The notes beneath the pieces are model-generated. The model was not told where the DNA came from, ran no database searches, and was given only the letters and a program-made list of their open reading frames with translations. Positions 53,157 through 62,319 of a DNA stretch of 64,000 nt are shown piece by piece. This DNA comes from Thiotrichaceae bacterium (GTDB lineage Bacteria > Pseudomonadota > Gammaproteobacteria > Thiotrichales > Thiotrichaceae). How positions within the stretch are numbered: the first letter of the stretch is position 1; every line of letters begins with the position of its first letter. Position numbers and translations under genes: made by a program. Location: the NCBI GenBank assembly GCA_026989335.1, contig JALSJN010000032.1:1-64000 (forward strand), in the 5' to 3' direction.

Positions 53157-53687
53157 ATGGATGCAAAAAATATTACACTAACACCCTCGGTACCACATAT
53201 TACCAACCATGAATATTTTGACCACTTTGATAATACCCATGAGGTTCACGCACTGCTAAAAGCTAGAAAGTACCAAGAGGCTCTACCTAAAATTAAAGCA
53301 CTTTGTGAAGAAGCAAAAGATATGGACTTTGAACTAAACAAGGGCGGTTACACTAGAAATATTTTATCTAAAAAAGATGGGTATTGGCTATCCTTTTTAA
53401 AGTGGGATAAAGGTGTCACAACTCCTGCGCATGGTCACCCTGCTCAAGCGTTTGTTTACACGGTTAAAGGCAGCATTGCAGTAACTAATTACCGCCATGA
53501 TGATGAGGATTTCATTGAGTCCGTTAGCAGTGATGAGCAAGGCGAAGGAGAGTTTTTCTATAGCCATGGCGATACCAATAAATTTGATAATGCCGTACAC
53601 CAAATTTCAACACAAGAAGAATGTATAACATTACACTTCTATTCTGATGACCCTAGAAAGGGAAAAATGTATAAAGAAAAAGCTTAA
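53157..53687 (+). CDS. Cysteine dioxygenase-type cupin enzyme
   Basis: A 176-aa cupin. KWDKGVTTPAHGHPAQAFVY carries the two iron-ligand histidines (HxH), and FDNAVHQIST holds the third, with the order and spacing of bacterial type-I cysteine dioxygenases. That enzyme converts cysteine with O2 to cysteine sulfinate. Other thiol dioxygenases (3-mercaptopropionate) are close relatives, so the substrate is not certain. It converges with a cysteine-sulfinate-decarboxylase-like gene, the next enzyme of the hypotaurine route. A half repeat element lies right behind the stop. Confidence 0.8.
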   Translation: MDAKNITLTPSVPHITNHEYFDHFDNTHEVHALLKARKYQEALPKIKALCEEAKDMDFELNKGGYTRNILSKKDGYWLSFLKWDKGVTTPAHGHPAQAFVYTVKGSIAVTNYRHDDEDFIESVSSDEQGEGEFFYSHGDTNKFDNAVHQISTQEECITLHFYSDDPRKGKMYKEKA

Positions 53688-53693
53688 GTTTTT

Positions 53694-53751
53694 TCTGATC
53701 AGTAAAATTTCATCCGATTTTTCTTTCGTCACTGACTCGCGCAAAGCTCTC
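53694..53751. repeat. Family-1 element, right half only (copy d)
   Basis: TGATCAGTAAAATTTCATCC through TTTTTCTTTCG to GCGCAAAGCTCTC matches the right half of the full copies. It lies seven bases after the dioxygenase stop, in the convergent gap before the decarboxylase stop. Confidence 0.82.
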
Positions 53752-53760
53752 AAAGCTAGA

Positions 53761-55137
53761 TTATTTTTTATTCTCCACAAAATCCTCTATAACTTTAAAA
53801 AACGCGAGTGTATCTTCGGTATTATTACTGGTATTAACTGTTACCGAACGTATAAAAGTTGTATCACCCTGCGCACCATAACCCACCATGATTTTTTGTT
53901 GCTCATAAAGCTCTGTGCATAACTTTACGGGGTCTATATCTTTATAGTTAAAACATACGGTGACGGAAGGTGTTTTACTGTAAACGGTATAATCAGGGTG
54001 CTTTTCAATATAGTCATGCGCGACTTTTGATTGCTCAAACTGATAATCAACAATCTCTTCCAAGCCTTTAGTGCCAACTGATTTCCATAGCGTCCAAAAT
54101 TTTAAAGCATCATTTCTACGCCCACACTGTAAAGACATTTTCCCCAAATTATAATCATCGCTATGCCCTTGGTATAAATAATCAGCATCATTGCTAAATG
54201 ACTGATACAAATACTTTTTATCGCGTGCGAAGATCATGCTGCTACTTAAAGGTACGCCTAACATCTTGTGTGCGTTAAACGCAAACGAGTCTGACTTTTC
54301 AATACCCCCCAACAAATATTTATACCTTTCACTAAACATTGCGGCACCACCTAACGCACCATCAACATGCAACCAAAGATTGTACTTATTACAAATAACA
54401 GATAAATTATCAATAGGATCATAGGTTCCTAAAACGGTTGTACCTGCTGTAGCATTAACAAAAAATGGACTTAAGCCCTTTTCTAAATCCGCCTTAATTT
54501 GTTGTTCAAGTGCATCCAGCTTTATTTTTCCATCACTGTCGGCAGGTATATAACGTACATTGTCACGCCCGATACCCGCAAAAGAAGCATTTTTAGCCAT
54601 TGAGTAATGTGACTCTTCGGAAGAATAAGCAATTAAGGTTTGCCGTACACCTTTATGACTAATCTCAGTATCGAACTTATCGCGTGCCATAAGCAACGCC
54701 ATAAAATTAGCCATTGAGCCACCTGTGGGAAAGGTTCCACCACTCTCTTCACTATAGCCAATTTTTGAACAAATCTGCCGAATAATCTCACGCTCCACAC
54801 AGATTTGTGGCCCACCAACCTTGTAAGTGTACATACTATTGTTTAGCACAACTGCCAGTAAATCACCCAAAACAGCACGGCCTTTTCGGCCCGCAAATAG
54901 TTGGTTAAAAAAACGGTTGCTAGATGTTTTGGGTGTTTTTAGCACCAATGCTTTTAGGTTTTCATTAAAAGCATCATCAGGCATTGGCTCATCACGAAGA
55001 CCGATATCAAGTTGTTTAAAGATGTCTTCTGGCTCTCCAGCTTCAGTCATTGGATGATCTATTTCATCTTGCAGCAACGCATCAAAAATATGATTAAAGG
55101 TTGCTATATCTTGCTTTATATTTGTCTCTGTACTCAT
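53761..55137 (-). CDS. PLP-dependent group II decarboxylase, cysteine-sulfinate/aspartate/glutamate type
   Basis: About 458 aa from the ATG at 55137 (a longer TTG frame adds 18 residues). Motifs: GGTFPTGGSMANFMALLMAR, NATAGTTVLGTYDPID, WLHVDGALGGA (Asp for the cofactor) and SFAFNAHKMLGVPL with the Schiff-base lysine. The late MSLQCGRRNDALKFWTLWKSVGTKGLE strongly recalls animal-type CSAD/GAD (VVQCGRR-D-LK-W--WK). The product would be hypotaurine if cysteine sulfinate is the substrate, or beta-alanine or GABA otherwise. The convergent dioxygenase gene favours hypotaurine. Confidence 0.8.
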   Translation of the reverse strand: MSTETNIKQDIATFNHIFDALLQDEIDHPMTEAGEPEDIFKQLDIGLRDEPMPDDAFNENLKALVLKTPKTSSNRFFNQLFAGRKGRAVLGDLLAVVLNNSMYTYKVGGPQICVEREIIRQICSKIGYSEESGGTFPTGGSMANFMALLMARDKFDTEISHKGVRQTLIAYSSEESHYSMAKNASFAGIGRDNVRYIPADSDGKIKLDALEQQIKADLEKGLSPFFVNATAGTTVLGTYDPIDNLSVICNKYNLWLHVDGALGGAAMFSERYKYLLGGIEKSDSFAFNAHKMLGVPLSSSMIFARDKKYLYQSFSNDADYLYQGHSDDYNLGKMSLQCGRRNDALKFWTLWKSVGTKGLEEIVDYQFEQSKVAHDYIEKHPDYTVYSKTPSVTVCFNYKDIDPVKLCTELYEQQKIMVGYGAQGDTTFIRSVTVNTSNNTEDTLAFFKVIEDFVENKK

Positions 55138-55184
55138 TAATTTTCTTTTGTTATTTGTATTCTCATTACTTATATTATTTTGAT

Positions 55185-56324
55185 TTACCAAGGGCTATTG
55201 CTTAATTTTCCAGAGCATTCAAATTTTCTATATCTTTTAGGTATCTGGTAGGTTTTTAATTTACCTAATTTAAGTGCTTCGATATTTTGAATCATTTTTA
55301 CTTTAAATTCTTCTAATTTTTCTAGTTGTGTGTTGCACTTGGTAATTGCCTGCTTATAACCGTTCTCCTTAAGAAAACGCCATTCTTTACCTTGAAGTAT
55401 AAATGATTTTTTAGAGCCATCTTCTAATTTAGTAGACCTTATATAAGGTTTAATAGTGTAAGCATCAATAGACATAGGAAAGTTAAACTTTACATTGTCA
55501 CTACGAATTGGAATAAAAATATTATTAAAAGTGAAAGTACGTTGTTCATTTGGTTTTATTTTTTTTATGTCAAATGTAGCATACCCCTGTGTTCCTTTGA
55601 CTAATGGATCGCTTTTGACAGAAACATCCATACCTACCTCTGGCGGCATGATGTTTTTATCAAATAAGTTTTTAACAGTAACAGAAACACTTCCAATAAC
55701 AGTATGGTTGGTCTTATTATATTTTAACTTTGAAAAATCAACACTTTTGATATAGTTTTTTCCTTCAGCCCTCAACTTATTTGATTTTTCTTTAAGCTCC
55801 TCTTTTAATTTTTCTAAGTTAACAATGCTTTTATTAATTTTTTCTTTTTCTTGTTCTAGCTTAGAAAACTCACTCTCAGATTGACTTATTGCTTCAAGTT
55901 TTAATTTTTCATTAGCTTCTTTTTCTGTTTTTGTTGCTGAATCAATGCTTTTAGCTAAAAAATTAATAAAGTCTTGCCTATTTTTACCATCTAGACGTCC
56001 ATTAGATTGGATAATTAAATCACCTATGATTTTTGATAGTTGGGTATTCTTTGGAGATTCTTGGTTACTAGCAATTAAATATTCAGCATCTCTTTTTGAA
56101 GATGATATTTCACTTAATTTAATAGCACCTGGGCTATCGTGAGTTGCCATTAACAAAAGGCCTGTTCCAACTTTTCGTCGATCTCCCTCGCTTAAGTCCT
56201 TAATCATATTTTTGAAAGTAGTTTGAAAAGTATCAGCATTCTTAGCATTAAGGCTTGAATCGCCACATCCTGTTATAAACAGTGAGAAGAGTACAAATAT
56301 TGCTAATTTGGTTAAAATATTCAT
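55185..56324 (-). CDS. Hypothetical lipoprotein with coiled coil
   Basis: A 379-aa lipoprotein (signal FVLFSLFITGCGD; lipobox ITGC). The start at 56324 avoids eight non-signal residues in the longer frame. Residues ~20-60 (FQTTFKNMIKDLSEGDRRKV) resemble the opening of DUF6694-type small lipoproteins. Residues ~130-195 form a strong coiled coil (EFSKLEQEKEKINKSIVNLE, KLKEELKEKSNKL). The next ~100 residues are beta-rich (HTVIGSVSVTVKNLF, TFTFNNIFIPIRSD), resembling FxLYD or similar exported modules. The end has a second helix. The gene is AT-rich. Its function is unknown. Confidence 0.55.
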   Translation of the reverse strand: MNILTKLAIFVLFSLFITGCGDSSLNAKNADTFQTTFKNMIKDLSEGDRRKVGTGLLLMATHDSPGAIKLSEISSSKRDAEYLIASNQESPKNTQLSKIIGDLIIQSNGRLDGKNRQDFINFLAKSIDSATKTEKEANEKLKLEAISQSESEFSKLEQEKEKINKSIVNLEKLKEELKEKSNKLRAEGKNYIKSVDFSKLKYNKTNHTVIGSVSVTVKNLFDKNIMPPEVGMDVSVKSDPLVKGTQGYATFDIKKIKPNEQRTFTFNNIFIPIRSDNVKFNFPMSIDAYTIKPYIRSTKLEDGSKKSFILQGKEWRFLKENGYKQAITKCNTQLEKLEEFKVKMIQNIEALKLGKLKTYQIPKRYRKFECSGKLSNSPW

Positions 56325-56484
56325 TTTTTTACTCTGGTAGATTCGCAATTAATACAACAGTCTTAGTTGACACTAAAGTGGGATATTATTCCATTTATGG
56401 ATAGTAATCCATAATTTCAACTTTCTCATAAGGTATTTACTAATTTCTACCTAGATAGTCCAAAGCCACTCGATTGACACGCTA

Positions 56485-56715
56485 TTATAACCAGCTATCA
56501 ATCTTCACCTTATCAGGGATTCCGCCAGCATGTACTACGGCTTCATCAATGACCACACCGGGTGTTGACATAACGCCATAGCCCATGATTTGCGCCATGT
56601 CTTCGACTTTTTCGATCTGCACATCAACACCTTTGGCTTTGGCGGCTTCGCTGATGAGTTTGGCGGTATTTTCACAATTTGCGCAGCCACTGCCTAATAC
56701 TTTTATAACTTTCAT
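56485..56715 (-). CDS. Small thioredoxin-like redox protein
   Basis: A 76-aa protein of the TM0996/MTH895 type, with VLGSGCANCENTAKLI (CxxC in GCANC) and the cis-proline segment YGVMSTPGVVIDEAVVHAG. Such glutaredoxin-like small proteins often accompany arsenic or heavy-metal permeases. It is the last gene of a minus-strand unit after the YraQ/ArsP-type permease and a Cys-tail protein. A role in thiol redox supply for metal(loid) efflux is inferred from context. Confidence 0.86.
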   Translation of the reverse strand: MKVIKVLGSGCANCENTAKLISEAAKAKGVDVQIEKVEDMAQIMGYGVMSTPGVVIDEAVVHAGGIPDKVKIDSWL

Positions 56716-56755
56716 AATTTATATTCCTTCTAAGATTTTTTGTAAAAACAAGTAA

Positions 56756-57094
56756 TTAACAACACGATTGACCGCTAGGCGTACTTGAGCAGCAGCTTTC
56801 TTCTTTTGCTTCCTGTTTCGTTTCTGTGGTAGATGATCCACAACAGCCTTTTGAGGCTTCGTTGGCAATGGCTAGGCTTGCCTTTTCATCAAAAGCCGCA
56901 TCTATTTTTTCGGCGGCTTCATCACGAATATGTCGGGCAATTTCAATTGCGGTGTTGATTTGTGATTCAGGGATTCCCATGTGGCGTAACTTATCAAGCT
57001 GACACATGCCCATTGCGGGGTGTTTTGCGGCAATCCCTGAAGCCAATGAAATCAGTGCAACGATGGATGAATGTAATTGTGGATCATTTGACAT
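56756..57094 (-). CDS. CMD/AhpD-like helical protein with Cys-rich tail
   Basis: A 112-aa protein. The first ~75 residues (ALISLASGIAAKHPAMGMCQ, LDKLRHMGIPESQINTAIEI, ARHIRDEAAEKIDAAF) resemble carboxymuconolactone-decarboxylase/AhpD-like helices. The tail carries three CC-type pairs (GCCGSS, ESCCSS, QSCC) suited to bind soft metals or arsenite. Between the permease and the small thioredoxin on the same strand, spacing 40-45 bases. The typical AhpD CxxC is not present; only Cys in GMCQ remains. I infer a metal-binding or redox role with the permease. Confidence 0.6.
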   Translation of the reverse strand: MSNDPQLHSSIVALISLASGIAAKHPAMGMCQLDKLRHMGIPESQINTAIEIARHIRDEAAEKIDAAFDEKASLAIANEASKGCCGSSTTETKQEAKEESCCSSTPSGQSCC

Positions 57095-57139
57095 GGTGGA
57101 TAAAACTCCTCTCTATTTTCTTGATTCGATTGGCCTAGT

Positions 57140-58096
57140 TTACAACGCTAAAAAGTTAAACGCCCAGCCGACAAGGGTAAATGACACAGCCAATACCGAG
57201 GCATAAATAGCCAAGGCAGGCCATTGAATCACTTTGCGTAAAATTAACATCTCTGGGAGTGAAAGTGCGGCGATGCTCATCATAAATGCCAGCGTTGTAC
57301 CAATTGCAACACCTTTGCTCATCATAGCTTCCGCGATAGGTATAACACCCGTTGCATTTGAATACAAAGGTACGCCCATTAATACCGCCAAGGGTGTGGC
57401 TAGCCAGTTATCCCCACCGAGGTTTTCAACCACCCATGCCTCTGGCACAAAGCCATGAAAAGCTGCACCAACGGCGATGCCGATAACTACCCACTTCCAA
57501 ATACGTTTAACAATTTCTTTGACCTCGCCCCAAGCATAGCGGTGTCTGCCAAGCAATGATGTATCTTCTTCGATTTGCGCCATTTCACCCATCTGGATTT
57601 TCCAGACGTATTCTTCGACCCACTTTTCGGGCTTGAACATTTCCATAATCACACCGCCAACATAAGCAACAAAAAGCCCTGCCATCACATAAAACGCCGT
57701 CAGCTTCCAACCCAACACACCCACTAATATCACCACAGCAACTTCATTGATCATCGGGCTAGCAATTAAAAAGGAAAACGTTACCCCCAGTGGTATCCCA
57801 GCTTCTACAAAACCAATAAATAAAGGCACCGATGAACATGAGCAAAAAGGCGTAACTGCACCGAGTAAAATAGCCAAGGTCCGTGCCAACCATTTCGGCT
57901 TGCCGCGTACATAAGCTCTAACTTTTTCAGGGGTAAGCAAGGCTCGAAGCAAGCCCATTAAATAAATAATCAGCACCAACATAAGAAATATTTTGCTGAT
58001 ATCCATGACAAAAAACTGCACCGCGGCGCCTAGCTTTGTCGATGCATCAAGCCCTAACCATTGATAGGCGATGAGATTTCCGAGTTGTTCAAACAT
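57140..58096 (-). CDS. YraQ/ArsP-type permease
   Basis: A 318-aa protein with eight or so helices from the DUF318/UPF0718 family. FCSCSSVPLFIGFVEAGIPL and FLIASPMINEVAVVILVGVLG are family hallmarks; the CSC pair lies at the end of a helix and may bind metal. GVPLYSNATGVIPIAEAMMSKG is the second repeat's counterpart. Members export organoarsenicals (ArsP) or copper/zinc; the exact substrate is unknown. It is divergent from an ArsR-type regulator and heads a unit with the Cys-tail protein and the thioredoxin. Confidence 0.85.
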   Translation of the reverse strand: MFEQLGNLIAYQWLGLDASTKLGAAVQFFVMDISKIFLMLVLIIYLMGLLRALLTPEKVRAYVRGKPKWLARTLAILLGAVTPFCSCSSVPLFIGFVEAGIPLGVTFSFLIASPMINEVAVVILVGVLGWKLTAFYVMAGLFVAYVGGVIMEMFKPEKWVEEYVWKIQMGEMAQIEEDTSLLGRHRYAWGEVKEIVKRIWKWVVIGIAVGAAFHGFVPEAWVVENLGGDNWLATPLAVLMGVPLYSNATGVIPIAEAMMSKGVAIGTTLAFMMSIAALSLPEMLILRKVIQWPALAIYASVLAVSFTLVGWAFNFLAL

Positions 58097-58140
58097 GGTT
58101 TTGGATCTGATTTAAGGTGGGATTTATTATATTCACAAAA

Positions 58141-58152
58141 ACATATATATGT
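58141..58152. promoter_or_regulatory. Candidate ArsR-type operator
   Basis: ACATATATATGT is a perfect 12-bp palindrome in the 102-base divergent spacer between the permease and the arsR-type gene. ArsR/SmtB repressors bind such AT-rich dyads, so it could control both sides. Confidence 0.55.
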
Positions 58153-58198
58153 CAAAACGAATGTACTATTGTTTTTTTTCTCGTGCTAAAATACAGCC

Positions 58199-58543
58199 AT
58201 GTTAACACCCGAAGAATTTACCAAAGCATTATCTGACGAGACTCGCCTACGTATCTTGGTTTTATTAACTCAGATGGATGAGCTTTGTGTTTGTCAGCTT
58301 ACTGAAGCGCTGGATATTATTCAGCCAAAAATCTCCCGACACCTGGCGGTGCTACGTGAGAAAGAGATTTTGCTTGATCAACGTAAAGGGCAGTGGATTT
58401 TTTATCGCCTACACCCTGGGCTTGAAAAATGGTGTCACACGACCTTAAACGGATTAGCTAGGGGCTGTGAAAATCGGCAACCTTATACTTGTGATTTGGA
58501 AAAAACAAACCGTTCAAATTTACCAGAAGGCTTATGTAGTTAA
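58199..58543 (+). CDS. ArsR-family transcriptional repressor
   Basis: A 114-aa winged-helix regulator: LSDETRLRILVLLTQMDELCVCQLTEAL carries a CVC pair at the alpha-3 position where ArsR-type sensors bind arsenite or other soft metals. The recognition helix region is IIQPKISRHLAVLREKEIL and the wing is RKGQWIFYRL. It is divergent from the permease unit across a palindromic spacer, as expected for a metal-responsive repressor. Its stop overlaps the stop of the convergent thioesterase gene within TTAA. Confidence 0.9.
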   Translation: MLTPEEFTKALSDETRLRILVLLTQMDELCVCQLTEALDIIQPKISRHLAVLREKEILLDQRKGQWIFYRLHPGLEKWCHTTLNGLARGCENRQPYTCDLEKTNRSNLPEGLCS

Positions 58544-59010
58544 TGGCTTTTTAGTTCATTTACTTTGCTAATAACTTCTTCTGGCTTTACTACTTTTCTT
58601 TTTACCTTATCATAAATAACACCTTCAGATGTTCCTTCGGCAACGACTTTCCCTTTGAGAATAAAGGTATGAATCATGAAGATATACTTTTCATCCCAGT
58701 GAGTAACTTCCATTTTAACTTGATATTTTTCAAATAAACCTAGTGGTTTTTTGTAAGTCATGGTGTGCTCTGCTATGAGGGGTAACCACTTATTTTTAAA
58801 CATTGTTTTAGCGAGCCCAGAGCGAATAAACATATCAAGTCGAGTTAAGTCACAAATAGTCAGGTAACGACCATTATTCATATGCATATTGATATCAATA
58901 TCGTTAGGAAGTACTCGCAAATTTAACGAATTAACAGGCTTTATAATAGGAAGCTTTGGTTTAAAGTATGAGGCTATTAACAACGTTAGCATTCTGAAAA
59001 TAAGATTCAT
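58540..59010 (-). CDS. Hotdog-fold acyl-CoA thioesterase-like protein
   Basis: A 156-aa protein with one N-terminal hydrophobic segment (MNLIFRMLTLLIASYF) that may anchor it. The hotdog fold is visible as LPNDIDINMHMNNGRYLTIC (D-N-HMNN-xY, the catalytic-type Asp and the conserved Asn in the helix start), then AEHTMTYKKPLGLFEKYQV and HTFILKGKVVAEGTSEGVIYD. This is the 4-hydroxybenzoyl-CoA thioesterase-like / THEM6-like type. Substrate unknown. No operon partner. Confidence 0.8.
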   Translation of the reverse strand: MNLIFRMLTLLIASYFKPKLPIIKPVNSLNLRVLPNDIDINMHMNNGRYLTICDLTRLDMFIRSGLAKTMFKNKWLPLIAEHTMTYKKPLGLFEKYQVKMEVTHWDEKYIFMIHTFILKGKVVAEGTSEGVIYDKVKRKVVKPEEVISKVNELKSH

Positions 59011-59100
59011 ACGTTATTCCTTATCTAATCAATTTGATTTTTTAAAATATCTATATTTAAACGATATTTAATAATTTGTTAGATGCTGCTAAAAGTACCT

Positions 59101-60555
59101 CTACTTTCTTTTTTTACTCAGTTTATCAGACACCTTATGCGGATTCTTTTTCTTTTTCCGATACATTTGCGAGGGTGATAATTTTGCACGTTTATCGCCT
59201 TTGCCTTCAAACGGGTTGTCGCCTGTTTTAAATTGAATGCGTACTTGCGTGCCCTTTAATTTTAATGTGTCACGAAAATAATTCATCAAATAACGTTTAT
59301 AACTCCCTGGAATACGCTTGGTTTGGTTGCCATGAATAATCACGGTAAATGGATTATTGCCACCTTGGTGGGCGTAACGGAGTTTGATTCGACTTGCGGC
59401 TACGACAGGTAATTGGTGCGCACTGGTTGCTGTTTGTAGCATACGCGTCATGCGCGAGGTTGATACATCCAGCATGGCTGAGTCGTACGCTTCATGCACG
59501 GATTTATACAAATGCCCTACGCCTGTTCCGTGCAGTGCAGAAATGAAATGCTTATCGGCAAAGTCTAAAAAGGGCAGCTTTACTTCAAGCTGAACCTTAA
59601 TGCGATCCCTTTCGTATTTGCTCATGCCATCCCATTTGTTGATGGCGAGCACTAAGGATCGACCTGCATCTAACACTAAGCCAAGCAAATGCGCATCTTG
59701 ATCGGTGATGCTTTCGTGGGCATCCAAAATCATGATAACAACGTGGGAGTTTTCAATCGCTGAGAGCGTTTTGATAATACTAAAGGTCTCTATCGCCTCT
59801 TTTACCTTGGCCCGACGGCGAACACCGGCGGTATCTATTAAGGTATATTTTTGACCATCACGCTCAAAAGGCACGTAAATACTGTCGCGTGTGGTGCCGG
59901 GTTTATCAAAAGCGACTACCCGTTCTTCACCCATAATACGATTGATTAAGGTTGATTTACCCACATTTGGGCGGCCGACAAAGGCGATGCGAATACTGTC
60001 TTTGTATTCAATAGGGACTTCATCTTCCTCATCTTCACCTTCGGGAAAGGTCTTTAATAAAGCGCTAATCATTTGGGTCACGCCACGGCCATGTGCCGCT
60101 GCAATCGCAAATACGTCTTTAAAGCCCAGTTGATAAAAATCTGCTTTAGCTTGCTCTGGGTCGACCGTATCGGTTTTATTGACGACTAAAAATACCGACT
60201 TTCCGGCTTTGCGTAATCGATCTGCAACCAAATGGTCGGCAGACGTTAAACCCTCGCGACCATCGACGATAAACAGTACCGTGTTAGCCTCATCCACCGC
60301 CAACCATGTTTGATTCGCCATGTATTCATCAATACCTGCGTCACCACCACTTAACCCTCCTGTGTCAATTACAAGATAGCTTCTGCCTTCTTCGTTATAT
60401 TCATCATCCGCACCTAGCACCCCTTGGCCATATTTTCGGTCACGGGTTAACCCAGGAAAGTCAGCCACCAGCGCATCACGCGATTTTGTTAAGCGATTAA
60501 ATAAGGTCGATTTACCCACATTTGGGCGACCGACTAGAGCGAATACGGGTTTCAT
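59101..60555 (-). CDS. der: Ribosome biogenesis GTPase Der (EngA)
   Basis: A tandem GTPase needed for 50S maturation. The first G domain has [20 protein letters not shown] and NKTD; the second has [31 protein letters not shown] and NKWD. The C-terminal KH-like domain ends in a basic tail ([21 protein letters not shown] region). The 484-aa length is usual. It stands divergent from the phosphoethanolamine transferase gene. Confidence 0.97.
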   Translation of the reverse strand: MKPVFALVGRPNVGKSTLFNRLTKSRDALVADFPGLTRDRKYGQGVLGADDEYNEEGRSYLVIDTGGLSGGDAGIDEYMANQTWLAVDEANTVLFIVDGREGLTSADHLVADRLRKAGKSVFLVVNKTDTVDPEQAKADFYQLGFKDVFAIAAAHGRGVTQMISALLKTFPEGEDEEDEVPIEYKDSIRIAFVGRPNVGKSTLINRIMGEERVVAFDKPGTTRDSIYVPFERDGQKYTLIDTAGVRRRAKVKEAIETFSIIKTLSAIENSHVVIMILDAHESITDQDAHLLGLVLDAGRSLVLAINKWDGMSKYERDRIKVQLEVKLPFLDFADKHFISALHGTGVGHLYKSVHEAYDSAMLDVSTSRMTRMLQTATSAHQLPVVAASRIKLRYAHQGGNNPFTVIIHGNQTKRIPGSYKRYLMNYFRDTLKLKGTQVRIQFKTGDNPFEGKGDKRAKLSPSQMYRKKKKNPHKVSDKLSKKRK

Positions 60556-60677
60556 AAGTTACACAACGTTAAAGCAAGGTCGCTAGAATAACAAATTGTG
60601 CTGGTTTTTAATATGCTAGTCACAACTAAATAAAGCGGTTAAAATCGCTCTTTCTAAAAAATCATAAGAAGATATTA

Positions 60678-62303
60678 ATGCCTCGATTTTCAGTTTCATC
60701 AATTAAGCTCATTTTATTAGTGGCACTGTTTATAACAGTGGCAGGTAACCAAGTTTTATTTTTCAAATTAACCGATCGTTTAGACTTGTTAACACTTCAA
60801 GGTGGCGGATATGCCATTACCTTATTTTCAATTATTTTTCTTATTCTGGTGTTAATCCAATTGATTTTCGGGGTACGTTATTTACTCAAGCCAGTGATGA
60901 TATTTTTATTGTTAGTGTCAGCTTCACTGAGTTATTTTAGCCAGCAATTAGGCGTTATTTTTGATGTTGATATGGTGCGTAATGTTGTTGAAACAATTAA
61001 GGATAATAACAAACAAGAAGCGACTGAATTATTATCTCCTCCCCTGATTAAGCATGTTTTGATCTATGGAGTATTACCTAGTATTTTAGTTTTATTCGCA
61101 AAGGTCTCATTTAAACCTTTCTTTAAAGAGTCCTTTAGGCGCATTGCGGCCTTCTTGGGTGTAGCGGCTGTGGTTGTTGCTTTAGTTATGATGAACTTCA
61201 AATACACGACCTATTTTTCACGAGAAAATAGAGATTTAAGGGTTTATATTACGCCATTGTATGCTATTGATTCTATCAAGGGATACATTCGTAGCGAGCG
61301 AGCAAAAATAAAAGTGCCGCTTACTGTGCTAGGTAAAGATGCTAAACAACAAAAAGTTAGCAAGCAACGTACAGTGGGTATTATGGTGGTGGGTGAAACG
61401 GCACGAGGCGATCATTTTTCGTTAAATGGGTATTCTCGCGAAACAAATCCGAAACTTAAAAATGAAGCCATCATTAATTATCAAAATGTTAGTTCTTGTG
61501 GAACATCGACCGCATTTTCAGTCCCCTGTATGTTCTCATTTTTAAATCGTGAAGACTATTCACCCAGCAAGGCAGCCCTACAAAGCAATAGCCTTGATGT
61601 GTTAGTTAAAGCTGGCGTAGAAGTTATTTGGTTGGATAATAACTCTAGCTGCAAAGGCGTATGTGAGCGTATCGGTGAGATTAATCTACGCAAAAATCCA
61701 GATGAGAAATCCGCCTATTATTCTGAGGGAGAAGTGTTTGATGAGGCTTTAATTGGAAAGATGGACGCTTTACTCAAAGAAAACAATAATAATAAAGATA
61801 TTTTGTTTGTACTACACACACTCGGTAGCCACGGCCCTAAATACTACAAACGCTATCCTGACGAGTTTTCTCAATTTGAGCCAGCTTGTAAAAAAGCCAC
61901 GCCACAATCGTGCACCGATACAGAAAATATCAATGCCTACGACAATACCATCTTATATACCGATTATGTTTTAAGCCAAACTATTGCGTTTTTAAAAGCA
62001 CAACAAGACAGCCAAAGTTTTATGCTTTATGCCTCTGATCATGGTGAATCATTGGGCGAAAACGGTGTTTACTTACACGGCTTACCGTACTTTCTAGCGC
62101 CTTCTGCTCAAACACATGTGCCCATGTTGATTTGGTTGTCCGATGATTACATTAGCGCCCAATCACTTAATGTTGAGCAACTTAAACAGCAGCAAACATC
62201 TAAAAATATTTCACACGATAATTTATCGCATTCTTTATTGGGTGCATTCAATGTTAAGTCGCGGGTTTACAAACAAGAATATGATTTATTAAAATCTAAT
62301 TAG
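60678..62303 (+). CDS. Phosphoethanolamine transferase (EptA-like)
   Basis: A 541-aa inner-membrane enzyme with five N-terminal helices (to ~residue 180) and a periplasmic sulfatase-type domain. Motifs: VVGETARGDHFSLNGYSRETNP (metal Glu), SSCGTSTAFSVPCMFS (nucleophile Thr of EptA/MCR type), VLHTLGSHGPKYYKRYP and YASDHGESLGENGVYLHGLPY (Asp-His metal ligands). It transfers phosphoethanolamine from phosphatidylethanolamine to lipid A or LPS core, reducing its negative charge. Whether lipid A or core is the acceptor is unclear. A full repeat element begins 17 bases behind the stop. Confidence 0.9.
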   Translation: MPRFSVSSIKLILLVALFITVAGNQVLFFKLTDRLDLLTLQGGGYAITLFSIIFLILVLIQLIFGVRYLLKPVMIFLLLVSASLSYFSQQLGVIFDVDMVRNVVETIKDNNKQEATELLSPPLIKHVLIYGVLPSILVLFAKVSFKPFFKESFRRIAAFLGVAAVVVALVMMNFKYTTYFSRENRDLRVYITPLYAIDSIKGYIRSERAKIKVPLTVLGKDAKQQKVSKQRTVGIMVVGETARGDHFSLNGYSRETNPKLKNEAIINYQNVSSCGTSTAFSVPCMFSFLNREDYSPSKAALQSNSLDVLVKAGVEVIWLDNNSSCKGVCERIGEINLRKNPDEKSAYYSEGEVFDEALIGKMDALLKENNNNKDILFVLHTLGSHGPKYYKRYPDEFSQFEPACKKATPQSCTDTENINAYDNTILYTDYVLSQTIAFLKAQQDSQSFMLYASDHGESLGENGVYLHGLPYFLAPSAQTHVPMLIWLSDDYISAQSLNVEQLKQQQTSKNISHDNLSHSLLGAFNVKSRVYKQEYDLLKSN

Positions 62304-62319
62304 CAGTCAAATATGGCTT

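Noticed and set aside
53647-53922. 91-aa frame across the dioxygenase/decarboxylase gap
   Set aside because: It is made of the dioxygenase tail out of frame, the half repeat and antisense decarboxylase sequence.
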